From Lachnospiraceae bacterium (GTDB lineage: Bacteria; Bacillota; Clostridia; Lachnospirales; Lachnospiraceae), in NCBI GenBank assembly GCA_910574715.1, contig CAJTCH010000017.1:25450-89449 (forward strand): a stretch of 64,000 nucleotides of DNA, written 5' to 3'. The translations under genes and the position numbers were made by a program. Every line of letters starts with the position of its first letter. The first letter of the stretch is position 1. Below the pieces are notes generated by a model. It ran no database searches. It worked only from the letters and a program-made list of their open reading frames with translations, and had not been told where the DNA came from. Below are positions 1 to 7,735 of the stretch, piece after piece.

Positions 1-30
1 GGTAAAGCTATTCTTACAATTTACACTCAT
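1..30 (-). CDS. start of a divergent gene, cut by the window edge
   Basis: Only ten codons are visible, reading MSVNCKNSFT from an ATG at 30. An AGGAGAG ribosome site lies just upstream at 36-42. It is transcribed away from the nitroreductase gene across a shared control region. A short N-terminus with an early Cys, next to a nitroreductase, would suit an HxlR-family redox-responsive regulator of the YodB/CatR type. That is a guess from position only; no domain is visible. Confidence 0.45.
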   Translation of the reverse strand, partial: MSVNCKNSFT

Positions 31-47
31 AGAATCTCTCCTAACTA

Positions 48-76
48 ACTTTTTGGATAGTATATACCTAAAAAGT
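48..76. promoter_or_regulatory. inverted repeat, candidate operator between divergent genes
   Basis: The arms ACTTTTT (48-54) and AAAAAGT (70-76) are perfect inverted repeats around an AT-rich centre. The site lies between the divergent starts at 30 and 155, just upstream of the nitroreductase -35 box. The geometry suits a dimeric winged-helix repressor. Which protein binds is unknown. Confidence 0.4.
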
Positions 77-82
77 GCATTA

Positions 83-110
83 TTGCTTTATAATTTGTTT
101 GGGATATAAT
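83..110 (+). promoter_or_regulatory. sigma-A promoter of the nitroreductase gene
   Basis: TTGCTT (83-88) and TATAAT (105-110) are separated by 16 bp, giving a predicted start about 38 nt before the ATG. Confidence 0.5.
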
Positions 111-154
111 TATAGTACAGGGAAACCTGAAAATCAAGTTTAGGAGGAATATAT

Positions 155-673
155 ATGAGTTTTTTAGAAATGGCAGAAGCGAGATATTCAGTTCGTGATT
201 ACACAGACAAAAAGGTAGAGCAGGAAAAACTAAAAAAAATACTTGAGGCCGCTCATGTTGCACCCACTGCGGCAAATAAGCAGCCTGCCCGTCTGGTCGT
301 TGTACAGGAAGAGGAGGGACTGAAAAAGATCGGAAAGGCCGCGAATATCTATGGAGCACCGCTGGCTATTATCGTTTGTTCCGACCATACCAAAGCATGG
401 ACGCGTCCTTTCGATCAGAAGAAGACTACCGATATAGACGCTACGATCCTGACGGATCATATGATGATGGAGGCGGCTGAACTGGGATTAGGCTCTGTGT
501 GGATCTGTTATTTTAAGCCGGATGTGATCAGGCAGGAATTTCAGCTTCCTGATACGCTTGAGCCTGTCAATATTTTGGCGATAGGATATGCAAATGGAAG
601 TCCTGCAGATCCGAAGCGTCATGTAACACAGCGTATTCCGTTGGACGAGTTGGTTTATTACGAGAATTTGTAG
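155..673 (+). CDS. nitroreductase family protein
   Basis: This is a 172-residue flavoprotein of the nitroreductase family, which uses FMN and NAD(P)H to reduce nitro groups, quinones or similar acceptors. The N-terminal RYSVRDY segment (residues 10-16) is the usual FMN-phosphate contact, and APTAANKQPARLVVV (about 37-51) is the second flavin-binding stretch. The length fits the small single-domain branch. The ATG at 155 follows AGGAGG at 142-147 with 7 nt spacing. It is monocistronic, with its own promoter and a terminator at 701-732, and is divergent from a cut-off gene that may be its regulator. The true substrate cannot be told from sequence. Confidence 0.85.
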   Translation: MSFLEMAEARYSVRDYTDKKVEQEKLKKILEAAHVAPTAANKQPARLVVVQEEEGLKKIGKAANIYGAPLAIIVCSDHTKAWTRPFDQKKTTDIDATILTDHMMMEAAELGLGSVWICYFKPDVIRQEFQLPDTLEPVNILAIGYANGSPADPKRHVTQRIPLDELVYYENL

Positions 674-700
674 ACGTTATTTGTATACTGTATTTAATCA

Positions 701-732
701 AGGGAATGTTGCATCCGCATATTCCCTTTTTT
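701..732 (+). terminator. Rho-independent terminator after the nitroreductase gene
   Basis: GGGAAT (702-707) pairs with ATTCCC (721-726) and is followed by six T residues. Confidence 0.75.
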
Positions 733-741
733 GTATTCATA

Positions 742-750
742 TGATATAAT
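742..750 (+). promoter_or_regulatory. extended -10 promoter upstream of pyrH
   Basis: TGATATAAT at 742-750 is an extended -10 element (TGn plus TATAAT). No good -35 box is visible. It is the likely head of the pyrH-frr-uppS-cdsA-dxr-rseP transcript. Confidence 0.4.
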
Positions 751-810
751 TTACTGTAAATATGGTTTATGAAGAACATGAAGATAACGCAGAATAAGGA
801 GTATGGACTT

Positions 811-1506
811 ATGAAGAGAGTATTGTTGAAACTTAGTGGGGAAGCTCTCGCGGGTGATAAGAAGACTGGATTTGACGAGGCAACCTGCATAGGGGTTGCA
901 AGGCAGGTCAAGAGATTAGTGGATGACGGGATTCAGGTTGCGATCGTGACAGGCGGCGGTAATTTCTGGAGGGGAAGAACCAGCGAGACGATCGACAGGG
1001 TGAAGGCGGATCAGATCGGGATGCTTGCGACTGTGATGAACTGTATCTATGTATCCGATATCTTCCGTTATGCGGGGATGAAGACGGAGGTATTTACACC
1101 GTTCGTGTGCGGCGCATTTACAGCGCTATTCTCGAAGGATGCGGCGGTTGAGGCGCTCGATATGGGGAAGGTTATCTTCTTCGCCGGAGGAACGGGTCAT
1201 CCGTACTTTTCAACCGATACGGGAGCCGTGCTCCGTGCGATAGAGATCGAGGCGGATGCGATGCTGCTTGCGAAGGCGATTGACGGTATCTACGACAGTG
1301 ACCCGAAGGTGAATCCGGAAGCGAAGAAGTATGACGAGATCTCAATTCAGGAGATCATAGACAAGAAGCTTGCGGCAGTGGATCTGACAGCTTCTATCAT
1401 GTGCCTGGAGAATAAGATGCCGATGCTGGTGTTCGGGCTGAATGAGGAGAACAGTATCGTAGAGACGATGACAGGAACATTTACAGGGACGAGGGTTACG
1501 GTATAA
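811..1506 (+). CDS. pyrH: UMP kinase
   Basis: PyrH phosphorylates UMP to UDP with ATP, the committed step to pyrimidine nucleoside triphosphates. The 231-residue protein has the amino-acid-kinase fold: KLSGEAL near the start (Lys in the phosphate-binding loop), VTGGGNFWRGR (about 46-56), GTGHPYFSTDTGA (about 128-140) and the C-terminal DGIYDSDPKVNP segment that carries adenine-binding residues. The ATG at 811 is chosen over an upstream in-frame ATG at 769 because AAGGAG (796-801) sits 9 nt before it and the family begins with MKRVLLKLSGE. It heads the conserved pyrH-frr-uppS-cdsA run; the usual upstream rpsB-tsf pair is not here. Bacterial PyrH enzymes are generally inhibited by UTP and activated by GTP. 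Confidence 0.97.
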   Translation: MKRVLLKLSGEALAGDKKTGFDEATCIGVARQVKRLVDDGIQVAIVTGGGNFWRGRTSETIDRVKADQIGMLATVMNCIYVSDIFRYAGMKTEVFTPFVCGAFTALFSKDAAVEALDMGKVIFFAGGTGHPYFSTDTGAVLRAIEIEADAMLLAKAIDGIYDSDPKVNPEAKKYDEISIQEIIDKKLAAVDLTASIMCLENKMPMLVFGLNEENSIVETMTGTFTGTRVTV

Positions 1507-1511
1507 ATTAC

Positions 1512-1547
1512 CTCGGAATATAGACTGAGAAGCAAGGAATATCCGAG
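1512..1547 (+). other. hairpin between pyrH and frr
   Basis: CTCGG (1512-1516) pairs with CCGAG (1543-1547) and the pairing extends inward through ATAT with one bulged base. There is no T-run, so it is more likely a processing or stability hairpin than a terminator. Confidence 0.35.
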
Positions 1548-1550
1548 AGT

Positions 1551-1586
1551 ATGATATAAATTATGATATAAATTATGATATAAATT
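1551..1586 (+). repeat. three perfect tandem 12-bp repeats
   Basis: The unit ATGATATAAATT occurs three times head to tail (1551-1562, 1563-1574, 1575-1586), directly before the frr ribosome-binding site. Each copy contains a TATAAA stretch, so each could serve as a weak -10 element. Confidence 0.9.
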
Positions 1587-1603
1587 CAGGGAGGATCAAG
1601 ATC

Positions 1604-2155
1604 ATGAATGAAAGATTAAAAGTGTATGAAGAAAAGATGACAAAGACTATGACGAACTTAGACGGCGAGCTAGGAACTATCAGGGCAGGACGTGCGAACC
1701 CGAATGTACTGAACCGGATCAAGGTTGACTATTACGGAACCCCTTCTCCGATCCAGCAGGTTGCGAATGTGTCCGTGCCGGAGCCTCGTATGATCCAGAT
1801 TCAGCCGTGGGAGAAGAATATGTTGAAGGTGATCGAGAAGGCGATCCAGGTATCGGATCTTGGTATTCACCCGACCAACGACGGCTCGATGATCCGATTG
1901 GTGTTCCCGGAGCTTACGGAGGAGCGCAGGAAAGAACTGGTGAAGGATGTTAAGAAGAAGGGAGAAGCAGCGAAGGTTGCGATCCGTAATATCCGACGTG
2001 ACGGTAATGATGCGCTTAAGAAGCTTAAGGGTTCCGAGGTGTCAGAAGATGAGATCAAGGATATGGAGACAGAGCTTCAGAAGCTTACGGATAAGTATGT
2101 GAAGGATGTGGACAAGGCTGTAGACACCAAGTCGAAGGAAGTTATGACGGTTTAG
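1604..2155 (+). CDS. frr: ribosome recycling factor
   Basis: RRF splits post-termination ribosomes together with EF-G. The 183-residue protein matches the usual length of about 185 and shows the family signatures: IRAGRANPNVLNRIKVDYYG (residues about 26-45), PIQQVANVSVPEPRMI, and the conserved helical stretch LTEERRKELVKDVKKKGEAA (about 103-122). The ATG at 1604 follows AGGGAGG at 1588-1594 with 9 nt spacing. It is downstream of pyrH, the classic arrangement, although the two genes are separated by a hairpin and a tandem repeat. Confidence 0.97.
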   Translation: MNERLKVYEEKMTKTMTNLDGELGTIRAGRANPNVLNRIKVDYYGTPSPIQQVANVSVPEPRMIQIQPWEKNMLKVIEKAIQVSDLGIHPTNDGSMIRLVFPELTEERRKELVKDVKKKGEAAKVAIRNIRRDGNDALKKLKGSEVSEDEIKDMETELQKLTDKYVKDVDKAVDTKSKEVMTV

Positions 2156-2170
2156 TGATTTTTTAATGAG

Positions 2171-2260
2171 AGTGGGGGCAGACCAGTAACCTGTGGTGGG
2201 GTCTGTCCCCGTTTATGCCGTGTACGGGGATTCATTCGGAGGACAGCTGGTCCCCGATAT
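2171..2260. repeat. REP-like hairpins between frr and uppS
   Basis: GGGGGCAGACC (about 2174-2184) pairs with GGTCTGTCCCC (about 2200-2210), with one G-U. A second arm pair, CGGGGA and TCCCCG, encloses GGACAGCTGGTCC just downstream. GC-rich hairpins of this kind are typical of small dispersed repeats. No second copy was found in the window. Confidence 0.4.
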
Positions 2261-2285
2261 TAATTTTAAGAAGGAGCAGATGGAT

Positions 2286-3002
2286 ATGGTTATACCGCAG
2301 CATGTAGCGATCATATTGGATGGGAACGGACGCTGGGCGAAATCAAAAGGAATGCCGCGCAATTACGGACATGCCCAGGGGAGTAAGAATGTGGAGAAGA
2401 TCTGTGAGGATGCTTACCGTATGGGAATCAAGTATCTGACTGTGTATGCATTTTCCACGGAGAACTGGAACAGGCCGCAGGATGAGGTGGATGCGCTGAT
2501 GAAGCTTCTGCGCAATTATATGAAGACTTGTCTTAAGACGGCGGCGAAGAATGATATGAAGATCCGGGTGATCGGTGATGTGACGAGACTGGATGAGGAT
2601 ATACGCGGCAGGATCGCAGAGCTTGAGGAGTCCACGAAGAACAACGGGGGGCTGAATTTCCAGATTGCGATCAATTATGGGAGCAGGGATGAGATTCTCC
2701 GCGCCGTAAGGAGGCTTGCCAGGGATTGTAAAGAACAGAAGCTTAAACCAGATCAGATTGACGAGAGGATATTTGAGGGTTATCTGGATACTCATGATAT
2801 CCCGGATCCGGATCTGTTGATCCGTACAAGCGGGGAATTGCGGCTATCGAATTATCTGCTGTGGCAGCTTGCGTATACGGAGTTTTATTTTACGGATGTG
2901 CACTGGCCGGATTTCACGAAGGAGGAGCTGATGAAGGCTATTGAGCAGTATAATGCCAGAGACCGGCGTTACGGAGGGGTAAAGGAGGCAGAAGATGTTT
3001 AA
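2286..3002 (+). CDS. uppS: isoprenyl transferase (undecaprenyl diphosphate synthase)
   Basis: UppS condenses farnesyl diphosphate with eight isopentenyl diphosphates to give the C55 lipid carrier for cell-wall synthesis. The 238-residue protein shows the cis-prenyltransferase signatures: AIILDGNGRWAKSKGMPRNY (catalytic Asp and substrate-binding Arg), YAFSTENWNRP, and the C-terminal DLLIRTSGELRLSNYLLWQ. The frame is open upstream to a GTG at 2193, but AAGGAG (2271-2276) is 9 nt before the ATG at 2286 (an ATG at 2280 is only 3 nt away), so the short form is preferred. The 3' end overlaps cdsA by 8 bp, indicating translational coupling. Confidence 0.95.
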   Translation: MVIPQHVAIILDGNGRWAKSKGMPRNYGHAQGSKNVEKICEDAYRMGIKYLTVYAFSTENWNRPQDEVDALMKLLRNYMKTCLKTAAKNDMKIRVIGDVTRLDEDIRGRIAELEESTKNNGGLNFQIAINYGSRDEILRAVRRLARDCKEQKLKPDQIDERIFEGYLDTHDIPDPDLLIRTSGELRLSNYLLWQLAYTEFYFTDVHWPDFTKEELMKAIEQYNARDRRYGGVKEAEDV

Positions 3003-3801
3003 GACCAGGTTGTTGAGCGGGATCGTGTTGGTGATCGTGCTGATCGCGACGGTAGGATATGGAGGCAATCTGCTGTTTGCGTTTCTTGCCGTGATCAGTG
3101 TGATCGGGATGACAGAATTATATAAGGTAGTCGGTGTGCAGGGAAAGGCGCTGGGGTTTGCAGGATATCTGGCGGCGGTTCTTTATTATGGGCTGCTTTA
3201 TACGGAACATATGGAGTATGTGACCATGCTGTCAATTCTGTTCCTTGTCCTTATTATGGCAGTATATGTATTTACATTTCCGGCGTTTCGGGCGGAACAG
3301 GTCATGACAGTGTTCTTCGGGTTCTTCTATGTGGCGGTCATGCTCTCCTATGTATTCCAGACCAGAGAGCTTGCGGACGGAAGTGTTGTGGTATGGCTGA
3401 TCTTCTTAAGCTCTTGGGGGTGCGATACCTGCGCTTACTGTGTGGGAATGCTGATCGGAAAGCGTAAGATGGCTCCGAAGTTAAGTCCGAAGAAGTCCGT
3501 GGAAGGCGGAGTCGGCGGGATTCTCGGCGCGGCCCTTCTCGGCGTAATATTCGCGGCTGCCATGAATCAGTGGGGCGGGACGGATGCCAATCCGCTTCAT
3601 TATGCAATGATCTGTGCCGCGGGCGGCGCCATTTCCCAGGTGGGCGATCTGGCGGCTTCCGCGATCAAGCGTAACCATGAGATCAAGGATTACGGGAAGC
3701 TGATCCCGGGCCACGGCGGGATCCTGGACCGGTTTGACAGCGTGATCTTCACGGCGCCGGTGATCTATTATCTGGCAACCTTATTGACGGGCAGCCTGTA
3801 A
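2995..3801 (+). CDS. cdsA: phosphatidate cytidylyltransferase
   Basis: CdsA makes CDP-diacylglycerol from phosphatidic acid and CTP, the branch point to the acidic phospholipids. The 268-residue protein is a multi-pass membrane enzyme with about seven hydrophobic helices beginning at residue 5. The C-terminal signature is intact (AASAIKRNHEIKDYG followed by KLIPGHGGILDRFDS), including the Lys-Asp and the HGG-x-x-DR residues. The start overlaps the end of uppS by 8 bp and the uppS C-terminal codons supply its ribosome site (AAAGGAGG). Its place between uppS and dxr is the standard Firmicutes order. Confidence 0.96.
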   Translation: MFKTRLLSGIVLVIVLIATVGYGGNLLFAFLAVISVIGMTELYKVVGVQGKALGFAGYLAAVLYYGLLYTEHMEYVTMLSILFLVLIMAVYVFTFPAFRAEQVMTVFFGFFYVAVMLSYVFQTRELADGSVVVWLIFLSSWGCDTCAYCVGMLIGKRKMAPKLSPKKSVEGGVGGILGAALLGVIFAAAMNQWGGTDANPLHYAMICAAGGAISQVGDLAASAIKRNHEIKDYGKLIPGHGGILDRFDSVIFTAPVIYYLATLLTGSL

Positions 3802-3882
3802 TTAGAAGATGCAAGTGTGCGGCAGCACGAATTTTGCGAATGGATGGTTCATATAAATATTGATATACAAGTGAGGTAATAT

Positions 3883-5025
3883 ATGAAGAAGATAGCCATA
3901 TTAGGATCTACGGGTTCGATCGGAACCCAGACGTTAGAGGTTGTCAGGGAGAATGGCGATATCCAGGTGCTTGGTATTGCGGCGGGCAGTAATATCCGTC
4001 TTCTGGAAGAGCAGATACGGGAATTTCACCCGCGTCTGGCTGCAGTCTGGTCCGCAAAGAAGGCAGGCGAGCTTAGAACCAGGATCGCTGATACGGATAC
4101 GCGTGTGGTATCGGGAATGGATGGGCTTCTGGAAGTATCAATTATGGAGGATACGGAGATACTAGTTACGGCGGTTGTCGGGATGATCGGACTTCGCCCC
4201 ACGATCGAAGCAATCAAAGCCGGTAAGGATATTGCCCTGGCCAACAAGGAGACGCTTGTTACGGCGGGGCATCTTATCATGCCGCTCGCCAGGGAACACC
4301 ATGTATCCATCCTTCCTGTGGACAGTGAGCACAGCGCGATCTTCCAATCCTTGCAGGGCAATGAGAAGAAGAAGGTCCATAAGATCCTTCTGACGGCTTC
4401 CGGCGGTCCGTTTCGGGGGAAGAAGGAGGAAGATCTGCTTGAGATCAGGGTTGAAGATGCATTGAAGCATCCGAACTGGGCGATGGGCCGGAAGATTACC
4501 ATTGATTCTTCCACCATGGTCAATAAAGGACTGGAAGTCATAGAGGCGAAATGGCTGTTTGGAGTCGATGTGGACCGGGTACAGGTCGTGGTGCAGCCTC
4601 AGAGCATCATTCACTCAATGGTAGAATATGTAGACGGTGCGATCATGGCAGAGCTTGGCACGCCGGATATGAAGCTGCCGATCCAGTATGCGCTCTACTA
4701 TCCGGAGAGAAGGTATCTGCCGGGAGAGAGGGTTGATTTCTGGAGCCTTGGGAAGCTGGAATTCGAGAAGCCGGATATGGATACGTTCTATGGCCTGAAG
4801 CTGGCATATGAGGCGGGGGAGAAGGGCGGTTCGCTTCCGACTGTATTTAATGCGGCCAATGAGCTGGCAGTCCGGCAATTCTTGAACCGTGAGATCAAGT
4901 ATCTCGAGATCGTGGAGATCATCGAGGATTGTATGCGTGCGCATCAGAATATTGCCAATCCGTCGCTTGAGCAGATATTGGATACGGAAGCGGCAACTTA
5001 TGACAGGATCAACAGTAGGAGGTAA
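3883..5025 (+). CDS. dxr: 1-deoxy-D-xylulose 5-phosphate reductoisomerase
   Basis: Dxr converts DXP to MEP with NADPH, the first committed step of the non-mevalonate isoprenoid pathway, which feeds UppS encoded just upstream. The 380-residue protein has the NADPH-binding ILGSTGSIGTQTLEVV (residues 5-20), the metal and substrate loop LPVDSEHSAIFQSL, SGGPFRG, and HPNWAMGRKITIDSSTMVNK followed by GLEVIEAKWLF, containing the catalytic metal ligands. The length is normal. The ATG at 3883 follows GAGGTAATAT. The downstream rseP start is only 8 bp past the stop codon. Confidence 0.97.
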   Translation: MKKIAILGSTGSIGTQTLEVVRENGDIQVLGIAAGSNIRLLEEQIREFHPRLAAVWSAKKAGELRTRIADTDTRVVSGMDGLLEVSIMEDTEILVTAVVGMIGLRPTIEAIKAGKDIALANKETLVTAGHLIMPLAREHHVSILPVDSEHSAIFQSLQGNEKKKVHKILLTASGGPFRGKKEEDLLEIRVEDALKHPNWAMGRKITIDSSTMVNKGLEVIEAKWLFGVDVDRVQVVVQPQSIIHSMVEYVDGAIMAELGTPDMKLPIQYALYYPERRYLPGERVDFWSLGKLEFEKPDMDTFYGLKLAYEAGEKGGSLPTVFNAANELAVRQFLNREIKYLEIVEIIEDCMRAHQNIANPSLEQILDTEAATYDRINSRR

Positions 5026-5033
5026 CTCATAAT

Positions 5034-6065
5034 TTGGGAATTATATTAGCAATCTTAATCTTTAGTTTTATAGTGTTCTTTCATGAACTGGGACATTTTT
5101 TGCTTGCCAAGATGAATGGCGTGGAGGTAAATGAATTCGCCGTCGGGATGGGGCCGGCGATCTATTCCCGCGAATATAAGGGGACAAAATATGCGGTCAG
5201 GATCTTTCCCATCGGCGGCTTCTGCGCAATGGGAGAGGATGACGAAGCGACGGAATCTCCGAATAATTTCAACAATAAGTCTGTATGGGCGCGGATCTCG
5301 GTGATCGCGGCAGGGCCGGTTTTCAATTTCATCCTGGCATTTATATTTTCCGTGATCCTGACTGCCATGGTCGGATACGATAAGCCGGTGGTAAGCGGGG
5401 TGGAAGAAGGTTATCCAGCTGCCGAGGCAGGGATCCAGGCGGGCGATACCATTGTTAAGATGGGAGGGAAGAGGATTCATCTCTTCCGTGAGGTCAGCGT
5501 ATACAACCAGTTCCATCAAGGAGAAGAGGTGGCGGTCACTTACCGCCGTAACGGGGAAGAGAAGACGGTGACGTTGACCCCTAAGGAGGATAAGGAACTG
5601 GGGTATGAGAGGCTTGGAATCTCTTCGTCCGGGTATGAGAAGGCGAATCTTCTGACGGCTCTGCAGTATGGCGTCTATGTGGAAAGATTCTGGATCAACA
5701 CAACTCTGGAGAGGCTTAAGATGCTTGTCACCGGGAAGGTCGGCATAGACCAGCTCTCGGGTCCGGTGGGGATCGTGGATGTTGTGGATGATTCGTATAA
5801 GGAGAGCCGGTCATATGGATTTATGGCAGTGCTGGCACAATTGCTGTATATTGCGATCCTGATATCTGCAAACTTAGGTGTGATGAATCTTCTGCCGCTG
5901 CCGGCGCTGGATGGAGGAAGGCTTGTATTCCTGTTCGTGGAGGCCGTAAGGCGCAAACGGGTGCCGCCGGAGAAGGAAGGGTATGTCCATCTGGTAGGGA
6001 TTGCATGCCTGATGATATTGATGGTATTTGTGATGTTCAATGATATACGGAGAGTGTTTTTTTAA
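5034..6065 (+). CDS. rseP: RIP metalloprotease RseP (site-2 protease)
   Basis: This zinc intramembrane protease cuts anti-sigma factors or signal-peptide remnants within the membrane. The 343-residue protein has the catalytic HExxH as FHELGH (residues about 17-22) in the first helix, a single PDZ domain (about 115-190) with the EGYPAAEAGIQAGDTIVKM signature, and the second active-site motif LLPLPALDGGRLVF near residue 285. The start is TTG at 5034, supported by AGGAGG at 5017-5022 inside the dxr 3' end. It closes the dxr-rseP pair. One possible client in this window is the ECF anti-sigma factor at 26625, but that link is only inferred. Confidence 0.95.
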   Translation: MGIILAILIFSFIVFFHELGHFLLAKMNGVEVNEFAVGMGPAIYSREYKGTKYAVRIFPIGGFCAMGEDDEATESPNNFNNKSVWARISVIAAGPVFNFILAFIFSVILTAMVGYDKPVVSGVEEGYPAAEAGIQAGDTIVKMGGKRIHLFREVSVYNQFHQGEEVAVTYRRNGEEKTVTLTPKEDKELGYERLGISSSGYEKANLLTALQYGVYVERFWINTTLERLKMLVTGKVGIDQLSGPVGIVDVVDDSYKESRSYGFMAVLAQLLYIAILISANLGVMNLLPLPALDGGRLVFLFVEAVRRKRVPPEKEGYVHLVGIACLMILMVFVMFNDIRRVFF

Positions 6066-6088
6066 AATGTAAATCAGGAAATTTTGTC

Positions 6089-6119
6089 TTGACTTAGAGT
6101 GAACTCCAGATGTTATATT
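6089..6119 (+). promoter_or_regulatory. MerR-type promoter and operator with 19-bp spacer
   Basis: TTGACT (6089-6094) and TATATT (6114-6119) are separated by 19 bp, the over-long spacing typical of promoters activated by MerR-family proteins. The spacer holds an imperfect dyad TAGAGT-GA-ACTCCA (6095-6108), like the sites reported for AdhR-type regulators. It precedes the MerR gene itself, implying autoregulation of the MerR/aldo-keto reductase pair. Confidence 0.65.
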
Positions 6120-6155
6120 TAGTATAATGACACACGAAAGCGAAGAGGTGGAAGC

Positions 6156-6530
6156 ATGACGATCTCAGAGGTTAGTAAGAAATACGGAATCTCACAGGAT
6201 ACGCTCAGATATTATGAGCGGATCGGAGTCATCCCTCCGGTGAACCGCAACGGAAGCGGTCTGCGGGATTACACGGAGGATGACTGCGGCTGGGTGGAGC
6301 TTGCCGCCTGTATGAGGAGCGCCGGCCTGCCGCTTGAGGCATTGACAGAGTATGTCAGGCTGAGCCGGGAAGGAGATGCTACGATCCCTGACAGAAGGCA
6401 GCTTCTTCTTGAACAGAAGGAACGGCTTCATGTACAGCTTCGGGTGATTCAGGAGACCCTGGAACGGCTTGATTATAAGATTTCCTGTTATGACAGGGCG
6501 ATGAAGACCGGCCGGCTGGTCTGGGATTAG
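6156..6530 (+). CDS. MerR family transcriptional regulator
   Basis: The 124-residue protein has an N-terminal winged helix-turn-helix (SEVSKKYGISQDTLRYYERI, residues 4-23), the wing GLRDYTEDDC, and a C-terminal dimerisation coiled coil (about 80-115). No metal-binding Cys cluster is present; the few Cys residues (for example C118) are scattered, which suits the AdhR/YraB subgroup that senses aldehydes or electrophiles through a single Cys. It has a MerR-type promoter immediately upstream and a reductase gene 30 bp downstream, so it most likely controls both as a small detoxification operon. Confidence 0.88.
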   Translation: MTISEVSKKYGISQDTLRYYERIGVIPPVNRNGSGLRDYTEDDCGWVELAACMRSAGLPLEALTEYVRLSREGDATIPDRRQLLLEQKERLHVQLRVIQETLERLDYKISCYDRAMKTGRLVWD

Positions 6531-6560
6531 ATGTGTGATATAAAAAAGGAGGAGATAGAT

Positions 6561-7688
6561 ATGATTTACAAAGAGTTTCAGGATCTACAACTGTCTGCGC
6601 TTGGCATGGGGACAATGAGGCTGCCGCTTATCGATGGTAAGGACGAGAACATTGATGAAGCGGCGACGGCCAGGATGGTGGAGTATGCCATGAATCACGG
6701 GATCAACTATTATGATACGGCGTGGGGATATCATGGCGGGAATTCAGAGCTTGTTATGGGAAAGGTATTGAGTACATATCCGCGTGAGAAGTTCTATCTT
6801 GCGTCGAAGTTTCCTGGATATGATCTTGCTAACATGCCCAAGGTGGAGGAGATCTTTGAGAAACAGCTTGAGAAGTGTCAGGTTTCTTATTTTGATTTCT
6901 ACCTGTTCCACAATGTCTGTGAGATGAATATCGATGAATATCTGGATGAGAAGTACGGTATCTTCGAATATCTGATGAAGCAGAAGGAGAACGGAAGGAT
7001 CCGGCATCTGGGATTCTCCGCTCATGGGGATTATGATATCATGAAGCGTTTCCTGGAAGCTTACGGCGAGCATATGGAGTTCTGCCAGATCCAGCTTAAT
7101 TATGTGGACTGGAAGTTCCAGGAGGCGAAGGAGAAGGTAGAACTTCTGAATGAATATCATATTCCGATCTGGGTGATGGAGCCGGTGCGCGGCGGTATGC
7201 TGGCGTCGTTGTCTGATGAATACGCGAAGAAGCTTGAGACGTTTCGTCCGGATGAAGAGCCGGCAGCGTGGGCGTTCAGATTCCTGCAATCTATCCTGAA
7301 TATCGTGGTGACGCTCTCAGGGATGTCCAACTTCGAACAGCTTGAGAAGAATATCCGGACATATGAGGAGGAGAAGCCTCTGAGTGCAGAAGAGATGGAT
7401 ACACTTCTTGGTATTGCTGACAGGATGATGAACGGAGTTCCGTGTACGGCCTGTCATTATTGTACAAGCCATTGTCCGCAGGGAATTGATATTCCTTCCA
7501 TGCTGAAGCTGTATAATGAGCATAAGTTTTCGGGCGGCGGATTTATCGCTCCGATGGCGCTTATGGCAGTACCGGAGGATAAGCAGCCTTCTGCCTGTGT
7601 CGGCTGCAGAAGCTGTGAAGCAGTGTGCCCGCAGCAGATCAGGATTTCAGAGACATTGGCTGATTTTGCGGGAATGTTAAAAGCGTAG
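6561..7688 (+). CDS. aldo/keto reductase with C-terminal 4Fe-4S domain
   Basis: The 375-residue protein has an N-terminal aldo/keto reductase barrel: GMGTMRLPL near the start, NYYDTAWGYHGGNSE (catalytic Asp and Tyr), KFPGY (catalytic Lys) and a His in the FHNVCE loop. The C-terminus carries a ferredoxin-like domain with two Cys clusters, CTACHYCTSHCPQGIDIP and CVGCRSCEAVCPQQI. The fusion is common in anaerobes, where Fe-S clusters may exchange electrons with ferredoxin; the substrate is unknown. The ATG at 6561 is chosen because AAGGAGGAG lies at 6546-6554. It is co-transcribed with the MerR gene and ends at a bidirectional terminator. Confidence 0.9.
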   Translation: MIYKEFQDLQLSALGMGTMRLPLIDGKDENIDEAATARMVEYAMNHGINYYDTAWGYHGGNSELVMGKVLSTYPREKFYLASKFPGYDLANMPKVEEIFEKQLEKCQVSYFDFYLFHNVCEMNIDEYLDEKYGIFEYLMKQKENGRIRHLGFSAHGDYDIMKRFLEAYGEHMEFCQIQLNYVDWKFQEAKEKVELLNEYHIPIWVMEPVRGGMLASLSDEYAKKLETFRPDEEPAAWAFRFLQSILNIVVTLSGMSNFEQLEKNIRTYEEEKPLSAEEMDTLLGIADRMMNGVPCTACHYCTSHCPQGIDIPSMLKLYNEHKFSGGGFIAPMALMAVPEDKQPSACVGCRSCEAVCPQQIRISETLADFAGMLKA

Positions 7689-7693
7689 AGCAA

Positions 7694-7735
7694 GAGCTGC
7701 CGGGGGAATGATGCCGCCCGGCAGTTCTTTTTTAA
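7694..7735. terminator. bidirectional terminator between convergent genes
   Basis: CTGCCGGG (7697-7704) pairs with CCCGGCAG (7717-7724), followed by a T-rich tract. The stop codon of the minus-strand gene (7732-7734) lies in the T tract. Confidence 0.8.

Noticed and set aside
2193..2285. N-terminal extension of UppS from the GTG at 2193
   Set aside because: It is translated from the REP-like hairpin, is unlike any UppS N-terminus, and a good ribosome site precedes the ATG at 2286.
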